Shown in pieces: positions 38,875-47,742 of a stretch of DNA of 64,000 nucleotides; position 1 is the first letter of the stretch, and every line of letters begins with the position of its first letter. Made by a program: the position numbers and the translations under genes. Under the pieces are notes generated by a model. The model did no database searches. It saw only the letters and a list, made by a program, of their open reading frames with translations, and was not told the origin of the DNA. Origin of the DNA: Candidatus Nitrotoga sp. LAW (GTDB lineage: Bacteria > Pseudomonadota > Gammaproteobacteria > Burkholderiales > Gallionellaceae); the NCBI GenBank assembly GCA_003402315.1, contig QFXI01000009.1, positions 186,001 to 250,000 of the forward strand, given 5' to 3'.

Positions 38875-40350
38875 CTAACCCTCCAAAATTCGCAACCTGA
38901 TCAAACCGTTCATTTGTGAGATGGTTGCCGCTGACAGCTCAACCAGCGATGCAGGAAACAAACCGAATAACACGATTCCGCCTACCAGAACGCTAAGTGC
39001 CAATAACTCCGGCGGTCTTAAATCTTCGATATGCTTCATCTGCGGCTTTACCGGGCCGGTGAATAGCAGGCCAATGGTACGAATTGCATAAGCGGTACTG
39101 ATGAGAATTCCCAGGCTAAAAAACACCATTAAACCACCCCACTGCTGAAAACCACCGACCATCGCGTGCAGTTCTGCCACCGCGCCGACCGATCCCGGCA
39201 TTCCCATCGCTGCCAGCAGTATTACGGTAGTAAAAAACGCAAAGCGAGGCATAACTTGGACCAGTGAGCTGTAATCCTGAATGTTACGGGTGTGGGTGCG
39301 CTCATACAGCATACCTACTACCATAAACATCCCGCCGGCAATCAAGCCGTGAGCACTCATCTGCAAAACAGCGCCAGTAAGTCCCGCTTCATTTAATGTG
39401 GAAATACCTAATAAAATAATGCCCATATGGCTAATTGAAGAATAGGCAACCATGGCCTTAAGATCACTCTGCCGCCAAGCCAATAAACCTCCATAAATTA
39501 TGCCGAACAGTGCCAGAAAAACCAGCAACGATTGCAATGTATGAGCGGCTGTTGGCAGCATGACAACTACCCGCAACAGACCGTAAGCGCCCATTTTTAT
39601 CAAAATACCGGACATCAAGATACTGACTGGACTGGGCGCCTCGACGTGCGCCAGCGGTAACCAACCGTGCAGTGGAAAAATAGGCATCTTGACACCGAAG
39701 CCGATTAAAAAACCGATAAATGCCCATATTTGCTGGTTTTTTGGCATACTTTCTGACACATGGGTCATCGCGCTCATCAGGGAGACATGTTCTGGCACAT
39801 ACTGAAAGACTGCAATCAAGCTGACCAACATGAATACCGAACCGCTCATGGTATACAGTACAAAATTAAGACTCGCTGTTTGTCGCCGTTTGCCGCCCCA
39901 GCGGTCTATCAGAAAAAACATCGGGATTAAGGTGATTTCCCAGAAAATGTAGAAAAGAGACCAGTCCTGAGCCAGAAAAACACCCAGCATGCCAAATTCG
40001 GACAACAGTATGCCAATGTTGTAGCCTTTGACATTTTTAGTAATATCGGCAGAAGCTAATAACGCGAATAAAGTGAGCAGTGATGTCAAGACGACCAGCG
40101 GCATAGACAAACCGTCAACACCTAGCGCATAAGAACTACCGACTTTGGGATTGATCGAGAAATATTCATTGAACTGCATACCTGCATCATGCGAGTCATA
40201 ACTGAAAAGCAAGTAGCAAGTAAGCAATAAGACGATGCTGGTAAATAGTTTGCCAATGCCGCGAGCGAAATTTGGGTTCTGACCGGGGAGCAGCGCTAAC
40301 ACCAAGGCACCAATCGCCGGGGTCAAAAGAATTACACTTAAAATCCCCAT
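38875..40350 (-). CDS. NuoM-like proton-conducting subunit heading the DAB operon
   Basis: The 491-residue, multi-pass protein is a close NuoM relative. All expected charged residues are present: E138 (FWEITLIPMFF), K221 (GFGVKMPIFPLHGWLP), K252 (ILIKMGAYG) and E393 (AVAELHAM). It is the first gene of the minus-strand operon and lies 2 bp before dabA. The 180-bp gap to the divergent carbonic anhydrase gene should hold both promoters. Confidence 0.9.
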   Translation of the reverse strand: MGILSVILLTPAIGALVLALLPGQNPNFARGIGKLFTSIVLLLTCYLLFSYDSHDAGMQFNEYFSINPKVGSSYALGVDGLSMPLVVLTSLLTLFALLASADITKNVKGYNIGILLSEFGMLGVFLAQDWSLFYIFWEITLIPMFFLIDRWGGKRRQTASLNFVLYTMSGSVFMLVSLIAVFQYVPEHVSLMSAMTHVSESMPKNQQIWAFIGFLIGFGVKMPIFPLHGWLPLAHVEAPSPVSILMSGILIKMGAYGLLRVVVMLPTAAHTLQSLLVFLALFGIIYGGLLAWRQSDLKAMVAYSSISHMGIILLGISTLNEAGLTGAVLQMSAHGLIAGGMFMVVGMLYERTHTRNIQDYSSLVQVMPRFAFFTTVILLAAMGMPGSVGAVAELHAMVGGFQQWGGLMVFFSLGILISTAYAIRTIGLLFTGPVKPQMKHIEDLRPPELLALSVLVGGIVLFGLFPASLVELSAATISQMNGLIRLRILEG

Positions 40351-40530
40351 TATCTAGTTCAGTTAATCCAAAAAAATATTTAAGTATTTGTGCTCGCAAT
40401 ACTACAATGGAATTAGACCAATACGTAATTATAAAAACGAAGTAAGATATGCACAGCATCTTAAATTCAAGAATTTTATTAAACCAACGAACATTTACAT
40501 ATATAACTATTCCAGCATCATTAAAAAACC

Positions 40531-41202
40531 ATGAAAACCTTAACTAAACAAATGCAATCAACTATTACTCCTGCAATGGCATTAGAGTTATTAAAAGAAG
40601 GCAACCGAAGGTTTCAAAGCAACCTCAAAGCAAATCGTAATCTGTTGCAACAAGCCAGTGAAACGTCGGACGGTCAACATCCATTTGCAATTATTTTAAG
40701 TTGTATAGATTCCCGCACTTCAGTGGAGTTAATTTTTGACCAAGGTTTGGGCGATGTCTTTAGTGTACGGATTGCCGGCAATATCATGAATGAAGACATT
40801 CTTGGCAGTATGGAATATGGCTGCAAAGTCGCTGGCGCCAAAATCATAGTAGTTTTAGGCCATACCAATTGCGGTGCCATAGCGGGTGCTTGCGACCACA
40901 TAGAAATGGGTAACCTGACCGCCTTATTAAATAAAATACAACCAGCTGTTTTTAATGAAAAAAGTGAAACAGAAAATCGTAGTTCAAGCAACCCTGAGTT
41001 TGTAGAAAAAGTATCTACTATCAACATAAAAAGAACAATACATGCCATCATGGAACGCAGCCCAATTTTAAAAGAGCTGGTTGCAGCTGGTACGATTGGA
41101 CTTGTTGGTGGAAAACATGACATCGCATCGGGTGTAGTCATTTTTTATGACGACACGTTAATTATCAATAATCCCAAGGAGCCACTCTCAAATACAAACT
41201 GA
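40531..41202 (+). CDS. Beta-class carbonic anhydrase
   Basis: The enzyme interconverts CO2 and bicarbonate. The 223-residue protein has the zinc ligands C58, H111 and C114 (CIDSRTS and GHTNCGA) and the D60-R62 dyad. There is no signal peptide, so it is cytoplasmic. It is divergent from the DAB operon and probably converts accumulated bicarbonate to CO2 for fixation, or adjusts the pool. A conserved insert with GSMEYGCKVAGAK is typical of the family. Confidence 0.95.
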   Translation: MKTLTKQMQSTITPAMALELLKEGNRRFQSNLKANRNLLQQASETSDGQHPFAIILSCIDSRTSVELIFDQGLGDVFSVRIAGNIMNEDILGSMEYGCKVAGAKIIVVLGHTNCGAIAGACDHIEMGNLTALLNKIQPAVFNEKSETENRSSSNPEFVEKVSTINIKRTIHAIMERSPILKELVAAGTIGLVGGKHDIASGVVIFYDDTLIINNPKEPLSNTN

Positions 41203-41233
41203 TTTCACAAAACAAAATCAGTCAATAACTGCA

Positions 41234-41845
41234 TTATTCACCCAGAACATCTGCCCCTTTGGGCGGCGCAAATTTGAATAATTGCGGCGATAGTTGCGGA
41301 TTACGTTTCAACTTCGAAAAACGAAGCACGGTAGTGTGGCCAAAGACGTCTTGCAATTCCATGACCACCAGCTCAGATTGCGCGTTAAACGCCATGAGAA
41401 CTTTTTCAAAGCTGGTGTCCTGCGCACGGGGCGTAGCTTGCAGCCATTCCAGGTTATCCTTGGTTCCACTATCTTTCAACTTAAAGCCGCGCTCAATTTC
41501 ATTGCTACCGGACAAGAGTGCCGCCGGGCTGCTACCCAACGCAGCATCTATTTTTTTCACTGTGACCTGATTAAGTTCCACGTCATGCAGCCAGAATTTC
41601 TCGCCATCGCCCACGATCAATTGTTCAGAAGGCTTTTGATAGACCCAACGGAATTTTCCGGGCCGTACAAACTGCATAGTGCCGGATGCCGATTGAATGC
41701 GCTTGCCACTTTTGTCCCGAACCTCTTGGGTGAAATTGGCCTGTGCTGAATGCGTGGACGCGATGAAATTTTTCAGTTTATCGGTGGCTCCGGCATATGC
41801 GGAAAGAGGCAAAACAAAAAACAAAAAAATAAAAAACTTATACAT
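41234..41845 (-). CDS. lolA: Outer-membrane lipoprotein carrier protein LolA
   Basis: LolA shuttles lipoproteins across the periplasm. The 203-residue protein has a signal peptide ending AYAGA and the LolA beta-barrel blocks ANFTQEVRDKSGK, GTMQFVRPGKFRWVYQKP and LIVGDGEKFWLHD. It follows ftsK, as in relatives, and converges on the carbonic anhydrase gene. Confidence 0.96.
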   Translation of the reverse strand: MYKFFIFLFFVLPLSAYAGATDKLKNFIASTHSAQANFTQEVRDKSGKRIQSASGTMQFVRPGKFRWVYQKPSEQLIVGDGEKFWLHDVELNQVTVKKIDAALGSSPAALLSGSNEIERGFKLKDSGTKDNLEWLQATPRAQDTSFEKVLMAFNAQSELVVMELQDVFGHTTVLRFSKLKRNPQLSPQLFKFAPPKGADVLGE

Positions 41846-41864
41846 ATGAAATTCCTCTCTGCAT

Positions 41865-41890
41865 TAACCTCTCCTTGTCGGGAGAGGTTA
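41865..41890. repeat. Perfect 10-bp stem-loop between ftsK and lolA
   Basis: The arms TAACCTCTCC and GGAGAGGTTA pair around the loop TTGTCG. No T-run follows on either strand, so it is not a clear terminator. Resembles the short extragenic palindromes often found between operon genes. Confidence 0.5.
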
Positions 41891-41911
41891 GATGAATTTG
41901 GGTTTTACTGC

Positions 41912-44194
41912 TTATTCCTGCCTGGCAGGCGCAATCACTTCACGGTTGCCGTTACTCTGCATGGGCGTCACCACTCCGGCACGTTCCATCTGTTCTACCA
42001 AGCGCGCGGCACGATTGTAGCCAATACGCAAATGGCGCTGCACCAGCGATATAGAAGCGCGACGCGATTTCACCACAATGTCCACCGCCTGATCATAGAG
42101 TGCATCAGCTTCCACGCTACCTCCATTTTCGGCTTCACCGCCCGCGTCAAGTTCATCCAACGAAGTTAACACGCCTTCGACATATTGCGGTACACCCTGC
42201 GCCTTGAGATATTCGGCGACGCGGTGTACCTCCTGGTCGGAAACGAAAGCACCATGCACTCGTTGCGGGTAGCCAGTACCAGGCGGTAAGTAAAGCATGT
42301 CGCCCTGGCCAAGCAATGCTTCCGCACCCATCTGATCGAGGATGGTGCGCGAATCGATCTTGCTGGACACCTGAAACGCCACGCGTGTTGGCACGTTAGC
42401 TTTGATCAAGCCTGTAATAACGTCCACCGAAGGGCGTTGAGTCGCCAATACCAAGTGAATACCAGAGGCACGCGCCTTCTGCGCCAGACGCGCAATCAAC
42501 ACCTCGACCTTCTTGCCCACTACCATCATCAAGTCGGCCAATTCGTCGATAAACACCACAATGAACGGTAATTCTTCCGCCGCTTCGGGGTTATCTGGAG
42601 TAAGCGTAAATGGATTGGTCAGCGGTTGATCCGCCTTGATGGCATCGCGTACCTTCTGGTTGTAACCGGCAATGTTGCGCACACCCAGTGACGACATCAG
42701 GCGATACCGCTTGTCCATTTCCTGCACGCACCAGTTGAGCGCGGACGCAGCTTCGCGCATGTCAGTCACCACGGGGGCTAACAGGTGCGGGATGCCTTCA
42801 TACACGGACAGTTCGAGCATCTTGGGATCAACCAGCAACAACCGTACCTGCTGCGGCGTAGCCTTGTAGAGCAAGCTCAAAATCATGGCATTGATCGCCA
42901 CCGACTTGCCGGAACCGGTGGTACCTGCAACCAAAACATGCGGCATCTTGCCCAGATCGGCAACCACGGGTTTACCGGAAATATCCTTGCCCATCGCCAT
43001 AGTGAGCGGCGAATTCATGCCCGCGTAATCCTGCGAACTGAGAATTTCTGACAACCGCACCATCTGCCGCTTCGGATTGGGCAATTCCAATGCCATGTAG
43101 GATTTGCCCGGAATCGTTTCCACCACGCGGATGCTGACCACGGACAGTGCACGCGCCAAGTCTCTCACCAGACTCGTGATCTGGCTGCCCTTCACCCCAA
43201 CTGCAGGCTCGATCTCATAGCGCGTAATGACCGGCCCCGGATAGGCCGCCACCACTTTCACTTCCACGCAGAAATCTTTGAGTTTGCGTTCAATCAAACG
43301 TGAAGTGAATTCCAGCGTGTCGGCAGACAACATTTCAACTTCTTGCACCGGCTGATCCAGCAGATGCAGCGGCGGTAGCGGCGAATCGGGCATTTCAGGA
43401 AACAATGGCACCTGTTTTTCTTCCGATACACGCGCAGACTGTCGCACTTCAATCAATGGCTGCTCGATATATATCGGCAGATGGTTCTCTACACGTTTTT
43501 TTTCTTCTTCCACGACAACCTGACGCTCGCTTAATGCTTGTGCACCAACACGCTTATCCTGCCAGGTCCGCCAAGTATTTTGCGTCCAATAATAAAAGGC
43601 TTCAAGAACTGCGCCTAATCGATCAGTAAACCGCAGCCACGACAGGCCACTAAACAAACTAAATCCGATGGCTATCAGCACCAGCAGAAATAAAGTGGCA
43701 CCGGTAAACCCCAACAAGTGCGCTAACCCATCACCCAGCACCATGCCCAACATACCGCCTGGCGCATGTGGCAGCGCAACCTTCAGGGTATGCAGCCGCA
43801 ACGCTTCTAATGAACTGCTGGCCAGCAACAATACGGCAAAACCAATCAGCGCGACCCATAGGGCACGACGATCGAACAGGCTATTTTTCGATATGCCGCG
43901 ATAGTCCACCCATATTTGCTGCAACAGGAATGCAACCCACCACCAGGCAGAAAAACCGAATACATACAGCAATACATCCGCCAGCCAAGCGCCGAACACG
44001 CCGCCCGAATTATGTGGCACGGCATCGCTGGCACTATTCGACCAGGCAGGATCGTTTCGATCATAACCATACAGAACGAGGATTAAATAAATTGCCACCG
44101 CAACCAGCAACAGCAAACGCGATTCGCGCAGCAATGCAGCCAATCGTCCTGATAGCGGAGAGGGTTTTTCAAGCTTGCTACTCAATAACGCCAT
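41912..44194 (-). CDS. ftsK: DNA translocase FtsK
   Basis: FtsK anchors at the septum and pumps DNA for chromosome dimer resolution. The 760-residue protein has four hydrophobic segments in the first 190 residues, a short linker, and the RecA-like motor with Walker A GTTGSGKS and Walker [14 protein letters not shown]. The C-terminal gamma winged helix reads [22 protein letters not shown]. The linker is short, like SpoIIIE-type FtsK. ftsK-lolA is the conserved order. Confidence 0.97.
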   Translation of the reverse strand: MALLSSKLEKPSPLSGRLAALLRESRLLLLVAVAIYLILVLYGYDRNDPAWSNSASDAVPHNSGGVFGAWLADVLLYVFGFSAWWWVAFLLQQIWVDYRGISKNSLFDRRALWVALIGFAVLLLASSSLEALRLHTLKVALPHAPGGMLGMVLGDGLAHLLGFTGATLFLLVLIAIGFSLFSGLSWLRFTDRLGAVLEAFYYWTQNTWRTWQDKRVGAQALSERQVVVEEEKKRVENHLPIYIEQPLIEVRQSARVSEEKQVPLFPEMPDSPLPPLHLLDQPVQEVEMLSADTLEFTSRLIERKLKDFCVEVKVVAAYPGPVITRYEIEPAVGVKGSQITSLVRDLARALSVVSIRVVETIPGKSYMALELPNPKRQMVRLSEILSSQDYAGMNSPLTMAMGKDISGKPVVADLGKMPHVLVAGTTGSGKSVAINAMILSLLYKATPQQVRLLLVDPKMLELSVYEGIPHLLAPVVTDMREAASALNWCVQEMDKRYRLMSSLGVRNIAGYNQKVRDAIKADQPLTNPFTLTPDNPEAAEELPFIVVFIDELADLMMVVGKKVEVLIARLAQKARASGIHLVLATQRPSVDVITGLIKANVPTRVAFQVSSKIDSRTILDQMGAEALLGQGDMLYLPPGTGYPQRVHGAFVSDQEVHRVAEYLKAQGVPQYVEGVLTSLDELDAGGEAENGGSVEADALYDQAVDIVVKSRRASISLVQRHLRIGYNRAARLVEQMERAGVVTPMQSNGNREVIAPARQE

Positions 44195-44398
44195 AGTAAT
44201 AAAGCCATAGTGCGTTCATACCCCATTTTCTTGACTATCACTCCTTACAGAGAGGTGAAACCTTCCCGGCTCAAGTTATCTTGGCGCGCCATGTGCGGTA
44301 ACAATTATAGCTTGCGCGCGCAATCCGGCGCAGAGGCCATTCTGCTTCTGGAAGAACAAGCAGTTCCATTTACAGCCTCTCAACTCCAAACTGGACCG

Positions 44399-45067
44399 CT
44401 ATGTTTCCTCAAGCAATTCGAGTTTGAGTTGCAAGGCCACCATCTTCGCATCCGGCTGCGGCTGCCAAGGCACCACGCCAAGTAGCGGAGCGGCCAAGCG
44501 TTGCTGCAATGCCACAATATTGGCTTGTACCGCGAGCATCTCTGCATCCAGCACATTAGCCACCCATCCGGCACATTTTAATCCACATGCCTCAATCGCG
44601 CTTGCTGTCAGCAGCGCATGATTGAGACAACCTAAACGCATGCCCACCACCAAAATAACAGACAAACCCAATTGCAATGCCAAATCGGCAATGTCTTGAT
44701 TGTTATTCAGCGGCACTCTAAACCCTCCTACGCCTTCTACTATCACCACATCCGCTTGTGATGCCAGCTCGTGATATGACGTCAGGATGCGTGCAAAATC
44801 GATACGCACACCTGCATTCTGCGCAGCAATATGCGGCGCAATAGCATTTAGAAAACTATAGGGATTGATTTGTCCATAGCTCACCAGTACATTACTGGAC
44901 GCCTGCAATTGCCTCACATCCAGATTATGTCCGTCATCGTCACAACCCACCGCCACCGGCTTCATACCGACTACGCGCTGTCTTTGCGCAGCAAAGGCAT
45001 GCAGCAATGCGCAACTGATCAGCGTCTTGCCGACTCCAGTATCAGTACCTGTTACGAAGTAATTCAT
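44399..45067 (-). CDS. bioD: Dethiobiotin synthetase
   Basis: BioD forms the ureido ring of dethiobiotin with ATP and CO2. The 222-residue protein has the P-loop GTDTGVGKT (7-15), GMKPVAVGC and the VEGVGGFRVPLN block with the catalytic glycine loop. No other biotin gene lies next to it in the window. The 204-bp gap to ftsK shows nothing notable. Confidence 0.95.
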   Translation of the reverse strand: MNYFVTGTDTGVGKTLISCALLHAFAAQRQRVVGMKPVAVGCDDDGHNLDVRQLQASSNVLVSYGQINPYSFLNAIAPHIAAQNAGVRIDFARILTSYHELASQADVVIVEGVGGFRVPLNNNQDIADLALQLGLSVILVVGMRLGCLNHALLTASAIEACGLKCAGWVANVLDAEMLAVQANIVALQQRLAAPLLGVVPWQPQPDAKMVALQLKLELLEET

Positions 45068-45390
45068 CTTATTCCTCGAATGCTTGCGGGGTTTCCTGCG
45101 CTTAGGCTGGAACGGTAGTTTGACGCATAGCAGGGGCTGGCGCTAAATGAATAAATCGCCACAGGCATAAGTCATATAAACAGTTTCAGAAAAATACATG
45201 GGGAATGCAATTAATGAGTTAAGTCAAAATACTTGGCTATCGCCCACTATTTACTTAGAGAATGAATGTGGTAACTGCGTTAAACCCGAAACCAAAATGA
45301 ATATGCACATCGCAACGCGGATAGATCGCGACGTGCACATAAAGAAACTTATCTTCAAATAAATTTCCTGGAGCACATTTATTTACAAAT
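45068..45390. other. Gene-free gap between bioD and the CsgG-like gene
   Basis: I see no protein gene in these 323 bp. A possible hairpin lies at 45304-45337 (arms TGCACATCGC and GCGACGTGCA, 10 pairs with one wobble on the minus strand). On the minus strand it sits about 55 bp past the end of the CsgG-like gene and is followed by a T-rich run, so it may be that gene's terminator. Confidence 0.4.
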
Positions 45391-46233
45391 TTACTCTCCG
45401 CCTTGAACACCCAGGTGACCGCCGGTTCCAAGCCCACCTTTAACCTCTTGTGCTTTGTAAGAACGCACGGCTTTCACCATATTGTTGTAAGAATCAGTAA
45501 ATGCAGCAACGATCACCTTCCCTTCTGCTGTGTTGGAATAACCTCCGCCCGCCCCGCCAAGCGCACCTCCGAACAAGCCACCCAAGAATCCAAAGTCCAT
45601 ATTGCGTGCACTACCCTCAGCTGCAGCTAACTGAACGCCAGAACGGTTATCAACCAAGGTCAACATGGTACTGGACTCTTTGGCAGACATACTACCGCCC
45701 AATAGAGCACCAACGGACCCAAAGAGACCACCAAGAGCAGCGCCCGCGCCTCCGGCATTCGTATTGCTGAACGTGATAGAAGGGCTCATAGAGAAATCAG
45801 CCGCTACCATTTGTCCTTTTTGGAACTTAGAGCCCTTGCGTAACTCTCCCGATTCCGCCAATGCACGCTCCCCCATCATATTGCCCATTGCACGCCCCCG
45901 ATCTACAACCACAAAGCAGTTAGACTGTTGAACAAGCATTTTAAGTACGGGAGTAGTGGACCCTAGTTTCATTTGCCCAGTTAAGATGCCATACCATGGG
46001 GCGTTGGTATCCTCAACGACTGCCAAAGTACCCAAAGATTCAGCACATTTTTCAAGCTTGCTGTTGGCGTTTTGTGATGTTGCGCCACCCGCAGAACCAG
46101 TGGCGGTCGTTTTCGCTTCCTGAGACCCCATCTTCATGTCAGCACAACCCGCCAGGAAAGCACAACTCGCCATGAAAATAGAAACAACCGCTACCGTGGT
46201 TGTACGGCAGAAACCGTGAGAAACATTCTTCAT
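45391..46233 (-). CDS. CsgG/HfaB-like outer-membrane lipoprotein
   Basis: The 280-residue protein has a lipoprotein signal ending FLAGC. The region of residues about 60-270 resembles CsgG/HfaB family proteins: KMLVQQSNCFVVVDRGRAM, a long glycine-rich segment, STMLTLVDNRSGVQLAAAEGSA and a final helix. Two glycine-rich runs (LGGLFGSVGALLGG and LGGLFGGALGGAGGG) are repeated. No curli subunit or CsgE/F gene is nearby, so its secretion substrate is unknown. Its nearest neighbour upstream is an unknown membrane protein. Confidence 0.75.
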   Translation of the reverse strand: MKNVSHGFCRTTTVAVVSIFMASCAFLAGCADMKMGSQEAKTTATGSAGGATSQNANSKLEKCAESLGTLAVVEDTNAPWYGILTGQMKLGSTTPVLKMLVQQSNCFVVVDRGRAMGNMMGERALAESGELRKGSKFQKGQMVAADFSMSPSITFSNTNAGGAGAALGGLFGSVGALLGGSMSAKESSTMLTLVDNRSGVQLAAAEGSARNMDFGFLGGLFGGALGGAGGGYSNTAEGKVIVAAFTDSYNNMVKAVRSYKAQEVKGGLGTGGHLGVQGGE

Positions 46234-46490
46234 AATTTACCTCCCCTTAATTTTTTTAATATTATCGAACGCGGTAGTAAATGACTTGTTGATTACAAAT
46301 CATTTACTCATTACGGATGCAGCTGATCAAACTTTAAAAGTTAAAATTATACTATAGCTTCAAAGCTGTACGACCGGCCCTGAGATGACATTGTATTCAT
46401 AATTCAGCCTCTTCTAGCGGGACGACGCATAAGCCTTGCGACCTCTGTATGTATCTACAAATCCATTCGCGTCGTAATTTTCGCCACAGA

Positions 46491-47375
46491 TCAAGGTAAA
46501 GATGTGCCGCTAATACTCGCCATCTGGTCAAACCGAGCTTTGAGCTTCTGATCTATCGTGCGCCATTGCGCAATATATTGGCTGGGCAGTTCATACCTCA
46601 GAGTAAAAACCATCTTATTAATGGGCTTAGATATTACTCCGTTTGGTACAGGGCGATAAAAAGTTTCAACTACGCAAATTGGAAATGCACTATGAAAAAA
46701 ACTTTCATCAACACATCGAATACGCACCAATTCGTCCGTAGGATGATCATGGCTAAAGAATATATTTGCTTTGCCGGATGGGTCGTAATAATGCAACATC
46801 CCCGGTAATTCCGGTGAATCTGGTTGTCGCTGCAATCTTTCAAAAAAATATTTAAAATAATGATCCCACGGCCTCGTATGCGTAATAGAAGCGTGCAAGT
46901 TTTGTCCCCATGCTAATTTTTCAAATTGCGCTAGATTTTCTTCCCTCACTGGTGAAATATCCGGCAATATGGCGTCAATTTTGATGAAGTCAACAATCAA
47001 CCTTTTCTTACTTTCAATCTGTTTTTGCGGCACATCCGCCCAGCCACGTAATTGCTGACTGTATCCTTTAAAGTTATATACCAGCGGTACATCAAAATTA
47101 ACGCCATCCATACTTACGCGAAAATTGATTTTATTAGCCTCTACCAGGTTGACAACCTTTCGTTGCGGGGCAATCGATTGTTTTATCTTCCCTCGATAAA
47201 AAACAGTCTCCGCCCATATTGGTAATTGCTGCCATGTCACCGCAGTAATCACAGCAACGGTGAAGATTCCCCATACCCATGGATTTTTGCCACGCATCCT
47301 TGCCGCTTTGGCCGCAAAAAAACCCAACAAAACGATACCCAATATAAGGGGTAGCAGTCCAATTTTGAACACCAT
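46491..47375 (-). CDS. Unknown inner-membrane protein
   Basis: I do not recognise this protein of about 294 residues. It has two hydrophobic segments in the first 55 residues and a soluble remainder with an early YRGKIKQSI and later FSHDHPTDELVRIRC. The large C-terminal part probably faces the periplasm. I use the ATG at 47375, where AGGTGA lies about 10 bases upstream; starts at 47381 and 47408 remain open. No partner is clear from context. Confidence 0.6.
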   Translation of the reverse strand: MVFKIGLLPLILGIVLLGFFAAKAARMRGKNPWVWGIFTVAVITAVTWQQLPIWAETVFYRGKIKQSIAPQRKVVNLVEANKINFRVSMDGVNFDVPLVYNFKGYSQQLRGWADVPQKQIESKKRLIVDFIKIDAILPDISPVREENLAQFEKLAWGQNLHASITHTRPWDHYFKYFFERLQRQPDSPELPGMLHYYDPSGKANIFFSHDHPTDELVRIRCVDESFFHSAFPICVVETFYRPVPNGVISKPINKMVFTLRYELPSQYIAQWRTIDQKLKARFDQMASISGTSLP

Positions 47376-47408
47376 TATCATTTCACCTGGCAAATCCTCA
47401 GATAACAA

Positions 47409-47690
47409 TTTCTATTTTGCGCATCCGCGTTGATGCGCCAAGTTAGCGCGTTCACGCCGATAGTAAAAAGCTAACCAAGTGCATAACTTACAGCCAAGCC
47501 TCTCATTACCACCCCCATAAGAAAATCGGCTAGGGATACTAAACATCACTTTCATCGGTCGCATGAAGTATCCCCACTGGTCGAGAGCCATGCTCAGTCT
47601 TTCCATTTTGGTCAAATAAAATTAAATATTTTTTAATCAATATATTATACATATCACTATACATTCTTAACGATAACTCTTCTTCGACGT
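47409..47690. other. Gap between typA terminator and the unknown membrane gene
   Basis: The minus strand has a 67-codon open frame (47412-47615), but it has no family resemblance, an unusual Cys/Trp/Arg-rich tail and no clear ribosome binding site. I regard the stretch as non-coding with the promoter of the downstream minus-strand gene. Confidence 0.35.
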
Positions 47691-47717
47691 AAAAAAGGGG
47701 CGTATACGCCCCTTTTT
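47691..47717 (-). terminator. Bidirectional intrinsic terminator after typA
   Basis: The perfect palindrome AAAAAGGGGCGTATACGCCCC is closed by Ts on both sides. On the minus strand it lies 26 bp after the typA stop codon, with the stem GGGGCGTATACGCCCC followed by six Ts. Confidence 0.85.
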
Positions 47718-47742
47718 GTTTGCATTTAAGGCAAATATTTAC

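Noticed and set aside
30936-40350. Reading the NuoL/NuoM-like genes as a complex I operon
   Set aside because: No NADH-binding, iron-sulfur or other nuo genes are present and dabA is in the middle, so a DAB-type complex fits better.
41865-41890. Calling the ftsK-lolA hairpin a terminator
   Set aside because: Neither side has a T-run, and lolA is expected to be cotranscribed with ftsK.
47412-47615. 67-codon minus-strand open frame before the typA terminator
   Set aside because: No family resemblance, odd Cys/Trp/Arg-rich tail and no convincing ribosome binding site; treated as non-coding.
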